DNA from: Candidatus Multiplicimicrobium inquinatum
GTDB taxonomy: Bacteria > Omnitrophota > Omnitrophia > Omnitrophales > Aquincolibacteriaceae
Direction: 5' to 3'
Assembly: GCA_002344825.1 (NCBI GenBank)
Contig: DDUN01000014.1
Location: forward strand, 1-38,488
Length of the DNA stretch: 38,488 nt
Made by a program: the position numbers and the translations under genes
Shown here: positions 15,648-25,000 of the stretch, one piece after another
Numbering within the stretch: the first letter of the stretch is position 1
Layout: each line of letters starts with the position of its first letter
The notes under the pieces: model-generated
Database searches by the model: none
Seen by the model: the letters and a program-made list of their open reading frames with translations, nothing else
What the model was told of the DNA's origin: nothing

Positions 15648-15893
15648 TCAGGCTGAGCGGGAAAAAAGAGAGGCCGAAGCAAGCAGACTTAAAACAGACT
15701 CAAGCGGCTGATGTTCAGTGTCCGCAACAATCATCCGGGACGCGGATGACTTTACCTTAGGAAAGAAAAACCCTGTCCGATCACTCTGTTTTAATGAAAC
15801 TTCAGGAACAATAGCTGAGGGATGAAATTGGAATCCGCAAAACAAAACATAGAGCAGACCGCCAAGCATGAGAAACCTGAATGAAAGCTTCAT
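15648..15893 (-). CDS. Possible small secreted or membrane-anchored protein
   Basis: 81 residues. The N-terminus MKLSFRFLMLGGLLYVLFCG looks like a signal anchor or a signal peptide with Cys19; the rest is polar and Ser-rich (ASRMIVADTEHQPLESVLSLLASASLFSRSA). No family is recognised. It lies between two genes of the same strand with gaps of about 50-60 bases each side. The ribosome site is weak, so the gene is plausible but not secure. Confidence 0.5.
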   Translation of the reverse strand: MKLSFRFLMLGGLLYVLFCGFQFHPSAIVPEVSLKQSDRTGFFFPKVKSSASRMIVADTEHQPLESVLSLLASASLFSRSA

Positions 15894-15944
15894 ACTTCAT
15901 AAATCGGCTGAAAAAGAACGGGCTTGAGAGTGTTTTTATAAGAA

Positions 15945-17717
15945 TCAGGCAGCGTAGCGTGAGGAGAGAAGCATGGGCAACATTACATCGCTTGTAAGCG
16001 GCTTGGCAAAGTAATACCCCTGTCCCTTATCGCAATTGCGGGATCTTAAAAATTCCATTTGCTGGAAATCTTCAATTCCTTCCGCAACCACATCCAGCTG
16101 GAGTTCATGCGCCATTGAAATAATCGCCTGAATGATCGCCTGATCATCCGTATCCGTGCAAAGATCGCGCACAAAAGAGCGGTCTATTTTTAAAGTGTCC
16201 ACGGGCAGCTGCTTCAGAGCCACGAGCGAGGAAAAACCCGTTCCAAAGTCATCAATCGAAAAACGCATTCCCATAGCTTTCATTCTGGTTAATGTTTGTT
16301 TGGTTTCTTCCGTGTACTGCATCAAAGTACTTTCCGTAATCTCCAATTCAAGTTCTTCGGGATTAATTCCGGTTTCACGAACAATACGCCCCAATAAATC
16401 AGCAATATTAATATGGTGAAACTGCTTAGCTGAAAGATTCACAGCCATACTTAATTTCGAAACACCGCAGCGCTCCCATTCTTTCCGCTGAAGGCAGGCG
16501 GTTCTGAGTACCCATTCTCCGATTGAATGAATTAGTCCTGTCTCTTCCGCGATGGAAATAAATTTAAGAGGCGGAACCATACCCAATTCCGGGTGTTCCC
16601 ATCGGATTAACGCTTCAGCCCCTATAATTTTCCCTGACCGTAAATCAATTTGAGGCTGGTAATGAAGCCGAAACTGATCTTTCTCCAATGCGTGTCTGAG
16701 CTGAGATTCAATGATGAGGCTCTCCAACATATCTTTGCCGTCTTGCGCCGAATAAAAGTGATACCTTCCGCCGCCCTTCTGTCGCGCCGTACGCATCACT
16801 TGATAGGCATGCTGCATCAATTCAATGGCGGTTTGACCATCAAACGGATAAACGGCAATACCCAAGCTGCAGGTCATCACAATATCCTGGTTGGCAACGT
16901 GAAAAGGTGCCTTAAAAGCAAAGAGGATTTTATTCGCAATCGCCTCAATCGACTTCTTTTGAGTAACGCGCGGAATTAAAATCATGAAGCTGTCTCCGCC
17001 GATCGGCAGAATACTGTCTGTTTCGTAAAGCAGCTTGCTCAAACGCTGCGCCATTTCACGGATAATCAAATCACCCGTTTCGTAACCAAATGATTGGTTA
17101 ATCTTTCCAAGCCGGTCCATATCAACACCGATGATCGCAAAACTTTCATTTTGGCGGGCAGCTAAACTCATGGCTTGATGAATACGGTCAAGAAAAAAAG
17201 TCCGGCTGGTCAAGCGAGGGGTTTCGGGCATATTGCGAAGCTCATAACTGGCGCCTCCGCGTATCCTTTCTGTCAAATCAAACCAAATTCCATGCTGCCG
17301 AAGCTCTTTACCGTGTTTTCGCCGTAAAAACTGGAACGACTCCTCCCAATATCTTTTTTTTCCCTGCGAATCCCAGATTTCATAGCCCATTTCACCGCGG
17401 TGCTGATTACCCCATACGCAAGACTCATCAACGGAGGGTTTCTCGGTTAAACTCCCGCCACGAAGCGCAGTCCAAAATAATTCCACAGACTTGCCAATAA
17501 ATTTTTTCGGATCTAACCCTGCCAGTAAAGAAAGCTCTGGGCTGAGATACTCCACTACCCAGTTCTTACCGCTATTCAAGGAAACAAATCTATAGGCAAT
17601 CGCCTGCGACTTAGCCATAAGCGCGCGAAAAAAGGGTTTTTGAACAACCTGATCATCCGAAAAGGACGCTTTGCGGCGAGGCTTAGTTTTGGCAGGCGCC
17701 GCTTTTTTTCTGGGCAT
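15945..17717 (-). CDS. PAS-GGDEF-EAL protein, probable c-di-GMP phosphodiesterase
   Basis: 590 residues, no membrane segment. Domains: basic N-terminus (1-25), PAS-like sensor (about 30-150), GGDEF domain (about 165-325) and EAL domain (about 335-585). The GGDEF active site reads IGGDSF (239-244), so the catalytic Glu is Ser, and the RxxD inhibitory site is absent (YETD), so this domain is probably inactive or regulatory. The EAL domain keeps the metal and catalytic blocks: AEALIRW (367-373), NLSAKQF (427-433), ELEITES (457-463), IDDFGTGFSSL (488-498), LKIDRSFV (509-516) and VAEGIE (544-549), so it should hydrolyse c-di-GMP. GGAGA precedes the ATG. It is divergent from the gene at 17900. Confidence 0.92.
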   Translation of the reverse strand: MPRKKAAPAKTKPRRKASFSDDQVVQKPFFRALMAKSQAIAYRFVSLNSGKNWVVEYLSPELSLLAGLDPKKFIGKSVELFWTALRGGSLTEKPSVDESCVWGNQHRGEMGYEIWDSQGKKRYWEESFQFLRRKHGKELRQHGIWFDLTERIRGGASYELRNMPETPRLTSRTFFLDRIHQAMSLAARQNESFAIIGVDMDRLGKINQSFGYETGDLIIREMAQRLSKLLYETDSILPIGGDSFMILIPRVTQKKSIEAIANKILFAFKAPFHVANQDIVMTCSLGIAVYPFDGQTAIELMQHAYQVMRTARQKGGGRYHFYSAQDGKDMLESLIIESQLRHALEKDQFRLHYQPQIDLRSGKIIGAEALIRWEHPELGMVPPLKFISIAEETGLIHSIGEWVLRTACLQRKEWERCGVSKLSMAVNLSAKQFHHINIADLLGRIVRETGINPEELELEITESTLMQYTEETKQTLTRMKAMGMRFSIDDFGTGFSSLVALKQLPVDTLKIDRSFVRDLCTDTDDQAIIQAIISMAHELQLDVVAEGIEDFQQMEFLRSRNCDKGQGYYFAKPLTSDVMLPMLLSSRYAA

Positions 17718-17764
17718 GAATATCTCCGTTTAAATATCACCGAAATCAAATCTTCGTTAAAACC

Positions 17765-17890
17765 ATAACACTATAATTCGATTTTTAAATAGACTTTCTT
17801 GTAATGATATAAATTGAGTGTTTTTGCTATTTTTAATGATTATTAGAGTTTTTTTAGACTATTTTTTGATTTATTAGACTATGGTGTTAT
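17765..17890. promoter_or_regulatory. AT-rich divergent control region with an inverted repeat
   Basis: The gap between the EAL gene and the gene at 17900 is very AT-rich. ATAACACTATA (17765-17775) recurs inverted as ATAACACCATA (minus strand of 17880-17890), 10 of 11 matches, one copy near each gene start. Two direct copies of TTAGACTAT also occur (about 17854 and 17874). This looks like a shared regulator site. Confidence 0.4.
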
Positions 17891-17893
17891 ATT
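17866..17893 (+). promoter_or_regulatory. Promoter of the gene at 17900, apparently leaderless
   Basis: TTGATT (17866-17871), 16-base spacer, TATATT (17888-17893), then six bases to the ATG at 17900. There is no Shine-Dalgarno, so transcription probably starts at the initiation codon. Confidence 0.5.
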
Positions 17894-17899
17894 TCTACT

Positions 17900-18808
17900 A
17901 TGAACAAGAAGCCACTCAATACAAATGCTATAGACTGGGAAAGAAGCATCCAAATCGGAGTTATATTAACGCTGGTTTCAACCTTTTTCATCCTTTCACG
18001 TCTTGATGCGTTTGAAGCAATGAGCTTTGAAACCGCGATGCAGCAGCAGCCCACAACGTCGGTTCCTGATACGGCAGAAGCAGTTCAAAAATCAACTCCC
18101 GCTGACTCTGAGAGTGAACAACTCACACAAGACTTTTTAAACGAAACCTCCCCTCTCTCAAAACCAAGCGAAAGCCTTAAGCCACAGGATATTTCTTTTA
18201 CGGAAATTTCGGGTCCGGGAAAGCAATGCAGCTCAACAGGAGACGCGGGACAAGGTTCACAAGGCTGCTTACAAAGAAACGCTGACGGCAGTTTCTCGGA
18301 GATTGAAGCCCAATGGGAAAATTTCGGCGATGAAATTAAAAAACAAATTATTGTAAAAAACTATGACGCGAAAGGTGATCAAATAAGTGAAGAAACCATC
18401 CGCATCAAAGCATCCGGAAAAATACTCAATGACGGTACACGCGTTCTCGAAAAAGAATCGATTGATATCGTCAAACAGCCCGCTCAGGGTAAAGTAACAC
18501 GCGACCTCATCGTTAAAAACTATGAAAAGGGACAATCCACCAAAGTCACTTGGGCGCATTACGTTGAAAATCCGAATATCGGCGCTTTGAAAGCGGGGCT
18601 GGCTCATCACGCCGTACTTTATTATGAAAACGGTAAGGTAAAAGCAGGTTTTGCGAATCAATATAAAAATGGCCGTGTCGTCGATACGCTTTTAAATTAC
18701 AACCCCGCAAAAAATCCCAACCTTCGGCTTGAGCTGACCGGCATTACAAAATGGGCAAACTGGATTGACCAGCTGGTTCAAGCGCCTATCGCTGCGATGC
18801 AATCTTAA
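17900..18808 (+). CDS. Membrane-anchored extracytoplasmic protein with beta repeats, unknown function
   Basis: 302 residues. A signal anchor at about 17-36 is followed by a Ser/Thr/Pro/Gln-rich linker (40-100) and a Cys pair (C110, C123) in a Gly/Ser-rich loop. From 145 on, strand pairs repeat: KQIIVKNYDAKGDQ, RDLIVKNYEKGQS, then YYENGKVKAGFANQYKNGRV, which resembles MORN_2/YwqK-type repeats but is not a clear match. I do not assign a function. It stands between the EAL protein and the end of the giant exoprotein gene, and shares a bidirectional terminator with the latter. Confidence 0.75.
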   Translation: MNKKPLNTNAIDWERSIQIGVILTLVSTFFILSRLDAFEAMSFETAMQQQPTTSVPDTAEAVQKSTPADSESEQLTQDFLNETSPLSKPSESLKPQDISFTEISGPGKQCSSTGDAGQGSQGCLQRNADGSFSEIEAQWENFGDEIKKQIIVKNYDAKGDQISEETIRIKASGKILNDGTRVLEKESIDIVKQPAQGKVTRDLIVKNYEKGQSTKVTWAHYVENPNIGALKAGLAHHAVLYYENGKVKAGFANQYKNGRVVDTLLNYNPAKNPNLRLELTGITKWANWIDQLVQAPIAAMQS

Positions 18809-18904
18809 TTTTCAAAAAAATCCTTCCATCAAAATCCATATTTAAACTTCGCGGTTAAAAAATTAATTTTATCTTACGATATCTATCAACCCGCGAAAAA
18901 CGAT

Positions 18905-18973
18905 CCGCGGCTGAGCGTGGTCATACGGTCATACGACCGCTGTCCGGAGCAAGCTCCGGCTTAAAGCTCATAG
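18905..18973. repeat. Dispersed palindromic repeat, copy 2
   Basis: Reverse-complement copy of 6924-6985, about 12 kb away, with the same block order. It carries an extra eight-base unit (GGTCATAC repeated) and a longer central palindrome, CCGGAGC-AA-GCTCCGG. It lies between the stop of the gene at 17900 and the terminator. Confidence 0.75.
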
Positions 18974-19026
18974 TTCACCGTGCAATCTGAGCTTCATCGA
19001 AGGTTGCCAAAATAACCACAGAAAAG

Positions 19027-19060
19027 AAAAACCCCCTGGCATTTCTGCCAAGGGGTTTTT
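19027..19060. terminator. Bidirectional rho-independent terminator
   Basis: AAAAACCCCC-TGGCA, loop TTTC, TGCCA-A-GGGGTTTTT: a strong stem with T-runs on both strands. It ends the tpsBA operon (minus), just past the tpsA stop, and can end the convergent gene at 17900 (plus). Confidence 0.85.
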
Positions 19061-19076
19061 AAATCGGAAAGCTGAA

Positions 19077-22000
19077 TTAGTTGGACACAGCCGGAGTTTC
19101 GGGAACACCCTCGTCTGTTTGCGGCTGATCCGATGCCACGGCATTGGCCGGGATCGGAACCACAACAGGAGGTGTCGGTTCCTGCGCTTCCAGCTCGGGC
19201 ACCTGCTCGGACTCGGCTGGCTGAACCGGAGTCGGAACCGCGGGTCTTGGGATCGGAACCACTCTCGGAGCGGTTGTAATACCACGCAAAGGAATGTCGA
19301 GCCCTGTTGTATCGACGGTCAGATCCGGACTGACTGCCATTGTGTTGTAATTCATAAAGCCAGGGAAATCAGCGGCATAGTTACCGTCAAAATCCGAGTA
19401 CTGCGTTAAATTACGCACGAAAGCTTTGTAATAAAGCGATGACTGATTACCAATCAATCCGGAAAGTGATTGTCCTGCCACCGGTGCGCCGTTAAAGAGA
19501 GCCAATCCAGGAGGATTTGTCAAAAAGTTAATCGCGGCCGGACTTACATTACCAAAAACCGCAATCGAAACACCATTTGGCGCTTGTCCACCAGCGGAAA
19601 GATTCATCTGCGCCGGTGTTGCGTTTAAGTGTGTGTGAATGGGATTCGAGGTTGTTCCAATAATTCCGTTCGCAATCAGCTCAATTAAATTGAATGCTGT
19701 AACACGCGTTTCACCGCCTCCCTGAGAAAAAATACTCCCGCCTGCAATAGCCTGAACCACACCTGATGGCGCGCTCATATGACCAAGCAAAATATTGCCT
19801 GTTGCAATCAGAGACAAGCTGCCACTGGATGAATTCATCTCAACTTGTGTATCACCCAAAATACTGATGAATTGACTGCCAATCGAAAAAGTATTCAAGA
19901 AAGGAGCTACCCCTTCAATACGATTATTTGAAAGCCCAATTGTTCCTGCGGCAAGCATGGTAAGTGAATTTGCCACGAAATCTAAGTTTCCTACTTCGCC
20001 CGGACCTTCCGCATCAAGGATTGAACCATTGCGTGCGAAAGCAAGAATATTTCCAACTACGCCATCGGTAATTCCATTGGCGCCTGCATTTCCATCCGCA
20101 TCAACGCGTCCAACCGTAAAGTTGTTCTGCGCATCGATAATAATGCGCCCGGATTCCGTTGAAATACGGGACGTCTCATCCATCGTTAGATTCGCGACTG
20201 TATTCACTGAATTTGCCGTATCAAACAATGAGCCCGCAGGATCGGTGCTCGTCGAAGCTAAGGAAACCGCATTAAGACCGGGCAATACGTCCGCGGCAAA
20301 AAGAGGGTTCACATCGATGGATGCATCCGCGGCTTTGCCCGTGGCGTCAAAACCCGCGCCCATAGCAACACGGCCTGCCCCTGAAGTAACACCATCACCC
20401 TGCGTGCTGACATTCACTCCCGCGCCCAAAGTCATGTCACCACCGGAAACGATACGGACATCACCGTTTCCGTTTAGCGACTGAACATTGGCATTAATTG
20501 TCATCGTATCCGCAGGGGTTCCGCCCAGTGCATACAATGAGATGTTGCCGCCATCAAAGTTTGTGACCTGGCTCGAAATCGTCATCGGGCTCGCAGCCGT
20601 GATGAAGATAATCGAGTTCGGATCAAGAACAAGCGGATCATTAATCTGAACACCCGTTACCGTTCCTGCACCGGCTGAACCCATCGGAGTTCCGCCGTTG
20701 TTATCACTAAGCGTTGTGATTTCAAGAGCGCCAATATTCTGCACTTGGATATCACCAGATTCGGTGAAGGCGGATAAGCGTGTTCCCGCACCAGTCATAT
20801 CAATCGCGTCTGGAGCAAAGTTATCGGTCAACGAATTTGGAACAAGATTAAGACCTGTTCCACGGCTACCAATACCAGTCTGAGCGCTAAGAATCACTCC
20901 ACCGTTTCCAGTGTTGACAATGTCACGATGAATATCACCACCATCAATGATGGCGCCATTTTCGGTATGAATTGTTACCGCATTATCCGAAGCATTAGAA
21001 GTCTGAACGGAGCCAAGCGTGATGTTTCCATTTACGGCATCCATATCAATACCACCATTCGGTCCGCCGGCATTCGCATTAAAAATTGTGCCGTCTGCCA
21101 TGGTGATATTGTCAACCGCATCGACCTCGATTTCAGCTCCGGTAGCACCGAGTTTGCGCGTAACGTCCCCTGCAGTGACATCACCTTCAGCGCTTGCGAT
21201 CACATCGTTTTCCGAATCAAGATTGATCTTACCGTCGGCGCTGCGTACTGTGTTATTGATGATCAAGTGATCTGCTCCGGAATTGTCGTTATCACGCGCA
21301 AAAAGACGCGTTACACCGTCAACTGCCGCAACACCGCCGGCGAATCCACTCAAAAGAGTTGCCGCAGCCATCACGGTCAAGGAACCGTTCAATGTCCGGA
21401 TATTCACATCACCTGTCAAAGCCTGCTGATCAATACCGACAACATTCAAATCACCACCCGATGCCATTTCGCGTACGCGGATATCATTCGCGGTAGTGTT
21501 GGTCGCACGCAACGAATCCAACCGAACCTCAAGTGAATCACCGTGACCAATTCCGTTCACGGCATTGATTGTCGTCTGACCGATGTTGGCGATAATGTCG
21601 TGGCTGCTGTCGCCGCCGTCAATCACCGCTCCGCCGGCATTAATATCAACCGCGTTAAAACCATCATTGTTTACATCAACCGCGAGAGCGCTGGTCGTGC
21701 GGACTGAGCCAAGCGTAATGTCATTACCGGCATCAAGATCGATACCGCCTTCAATTCCGCCGCCATTGGCCTCAAGAACTGTTCCGTCAGCCATGAAAAT
21801 ATCATTAGCCGCGTCGACTTCGATTTCGGCTCCGCCTGTCGCTGTTACGTCCCCGTCCGCGCTGAAACGAACGTCATTGCCGGTTGAATCAAGGTTGATT
21901 TTACCTGTCGTACTGTCGACAACGTTGTTCACAATCAAATCTTTACCTGCGCCGTTGGCAATCAAACGTGTCTCACCGTCATTGGCATGAACACCCGATC

Positions 22001-25000
22001 CGAAAGAAGCAGTGTCAATAACCGTTAAATTACCGTCGGTTGTGCGGATATTCAAATCACCGTTGCTCGTCACCTGTCCGGCAAGAATGATTCCCAGATC
22101 TCCGCCTGCCGCAGTTTCAACGATGTTAATCTCACCGGAAGTACCGTTCACAACATCAACCGTATTAAGACTTGTTTCAAGCTCATTGTTATCCGCAACG
22201 GCGCCGTCACCGACACCAAGATTCGCGGTAAGAACCGCATGATCACCGATCAAGTTGACTGTTGCCCCGTTGCGGTCAGAAATATAACCGTTCACCGCGG
22301 TCACATTGATATCGCCCTGAACACCGGTGCCATTGCTGTCCGCATTCACTTCCGTGATACGCGCATTTTCTTTAGCAATCAAAGCAATATTACCGTCTTC
22401 AGAGCGGAAAGCGGAACCGCTATCCATACGAATCGTTCCGCTATTGTTTGCTCCGTCAAGATCGAGAATGCTGTCAGTGAAATCTTCTCCGGCAAAAGCC
22501 AAAATAGTTCCCGTTCCTGCCGTAATTACAACCGCATTGTCTTCAAGAAGCAAACGGCTGCCGGCTGTCATCAAAATATTTCCGTTAACGCCCAATCCGT
22601 CATCACCGGTCGAAGAAACCGTGATACCGGTATTAACAGTAAGATCATCCACATTCGTGTTACCCATCGAATGCAACCCGATATTGGCTCCATTTGTAGC
22701 CGCAACGTTCGCTGCAATCACAAGCGGTGAGAAAGAATAGATTTCAACATCGCCCGCGGAAGTAACACCGTCATTCATTCCGACAGCAAGCGGGAAAGCT
22801 CCCACACTGCCGATTTGAAGACCTAATGTTGCATCGCTCGGAACATCATTAGAAACATGAACGCCGCCCGTTGCCGCTTTTGCTACAAAAATTCCGTCCG
22901 CATCCAGCACCGTATCACTATTTACATCGCGAGCCAAACGCATTTCAATCCAGTTGTCCACGGCGCCAATACCGCCCTCGTTAATTCCGTCCGCCGGATT
23001 GGTCGTATCCACATCCGCATTCAGATGAACGCCTCCCGCGCGAATATTCCAGATACCGCCTGCAATTTCACCATTCACCAAGTCATTACCGTCGATAATG
23101 TTTCCGGTGTAATAGAAAAACCCTGTTCCGGCATCAATTTGCCCCATCGGACAAACACCGATACAGCTAATATAAATATCACCACCGTTGGAAGCCGCAT
23201 TCCAAAGATTGGTTGGAGTAATATCAAGGAAGCTCACAAAAGCCCCGATATCGCCGCCGCCTGTAGTCAAATTGATGGTTCCCGCGTTTACATCGGAATG
23301 CTGAACACCGGCATCATCATTCGTAAATTCCTGGATAGTTCCCGCGGAAGTAATTGTTGCAACGTTATCAAGCGCGCTTACAGTCTCAAGAAAAATATCG
23401 CCGCTTGTAGTTGTGGTCAAATCCACATCACCCGTTCCACCGGCTACCACATTCATAGCGGTCAAATCACCATTATCAGCCGTGATATTAATCCCACCGT
23501 CGAAAGTTGTGGCATTTGTCACCACAAGACCGTTATTCACATCCAACAAATTAATTGATCCTGCTGCGCTAGCCGAAGCATTCGTTAAAGTGGTCGCGTT
23601 AATCTCAAGCGTTCCCAAAGTTCCGATTCCGGATACCGACTGCAAATCCATCGTATTCGAACGAAGATCAGCCGCATTATCTAAACCAAGCTCTTCGATC
23701 AAACCGGCCGAAACAACCGTAATATTATCTCCGCGCGCCTGGACATCGCCGACATTCACATTACCACTCGTTGTTGTCGTTAAAGTGACATTGCCGTCCC
23801 CAGCACCCGGCGCACCGGCAACTACAGACACAAGGTTAAGGTCACCACTATCAGCTGTGATACTAATATCACCGTCAAAAGTCGTGGCATTCGTTACCGT
23901 AAGACCGTTATTCACATCCAGTAAATCAATTGATCCCGCCGCGCTCACCGAAGCATTGGTCAGAGTTGTGGCGTTAATCTCAAGTGTTCCTAAAGTTCCA
24001 ATTCCGGATACCGACTGCAAATCCATCGTATTTGAACGAAGATCAGCTGCATTATCTGAACCAAGTTCTTCGATCGCACCGGCTGAATTGATAACAATGT
24101 TATCGCCTGCCGCCGTCACATTACCTACGTTCACATTACCTGACGTTGTTGTTGATAGCGTAACGTTACGGCTAGTTCCGCCTGCAGTCACGGTCGTCGC
24201 ATCAAGGTTTCCACCTGCTGCATTGATCGTAATTGCACCGTTATTTGTCGTTGCCGATGTCACAGCAAGGCCTCCAGCGAGATCGTTAATGTTGATGGCG
24301 CCAGTGCCGGTTACATTTGCATTAGTCAAAGTCGTGATGGTCGTATCAAGGTCAATACCAGTCCCCGCGCTTGCAGTAAGCGAAGTTGCAGTGACATTTG
24401 AAGCTGCTGCGTTAGCATCCGTTATCGATCCGCCTGTTGCGGTCAAAGTGACTGAGCCGCTAGCATTGGCAGTAGTAACATTGAGGTTCCCCGTATCACT
24501 GGTCACCGTTGCGTTACCATCAGCCGCGTTCACGTTCAATACTTGCGCACCGTTCACTTCATTAATAATAATATTGCCTGCACCGCTGTTTGTAGCAGTG
24601 ATGTTCGTAACTGTTGTGTCGAGGTCAATACCGGTTACGCCCGAAGCAACAAGTGAAATTGCATTAACATTGCTGATTGCACCGTTAGCATCCGTAATCG
24701 ATCCGCTGCGCGCAGTCAAATTAGCGGTAACTGCGTTTACAACGCCGGCGATAATGCTGTTGCGTGCATCAAGAAAAACGATGCCATTCGAGCTGGTTAC
24801 TGCGGCCGCTGCGTTCATATTGACGCTACCGCCGGCATTACCGTCTTGGTCAAAAGTTGCGTCGGTAAAATCTTCGCCCGACACAACTCTGACAGTGCCG
24901 CTCGATGCCGCACTTACCGTCGAACCCGAATTAAGTACAACATTATTTCCGCCAGCTAAAGTGACATTACCCGTTCCGCCCGTAGTTGAAACAGTGACAC

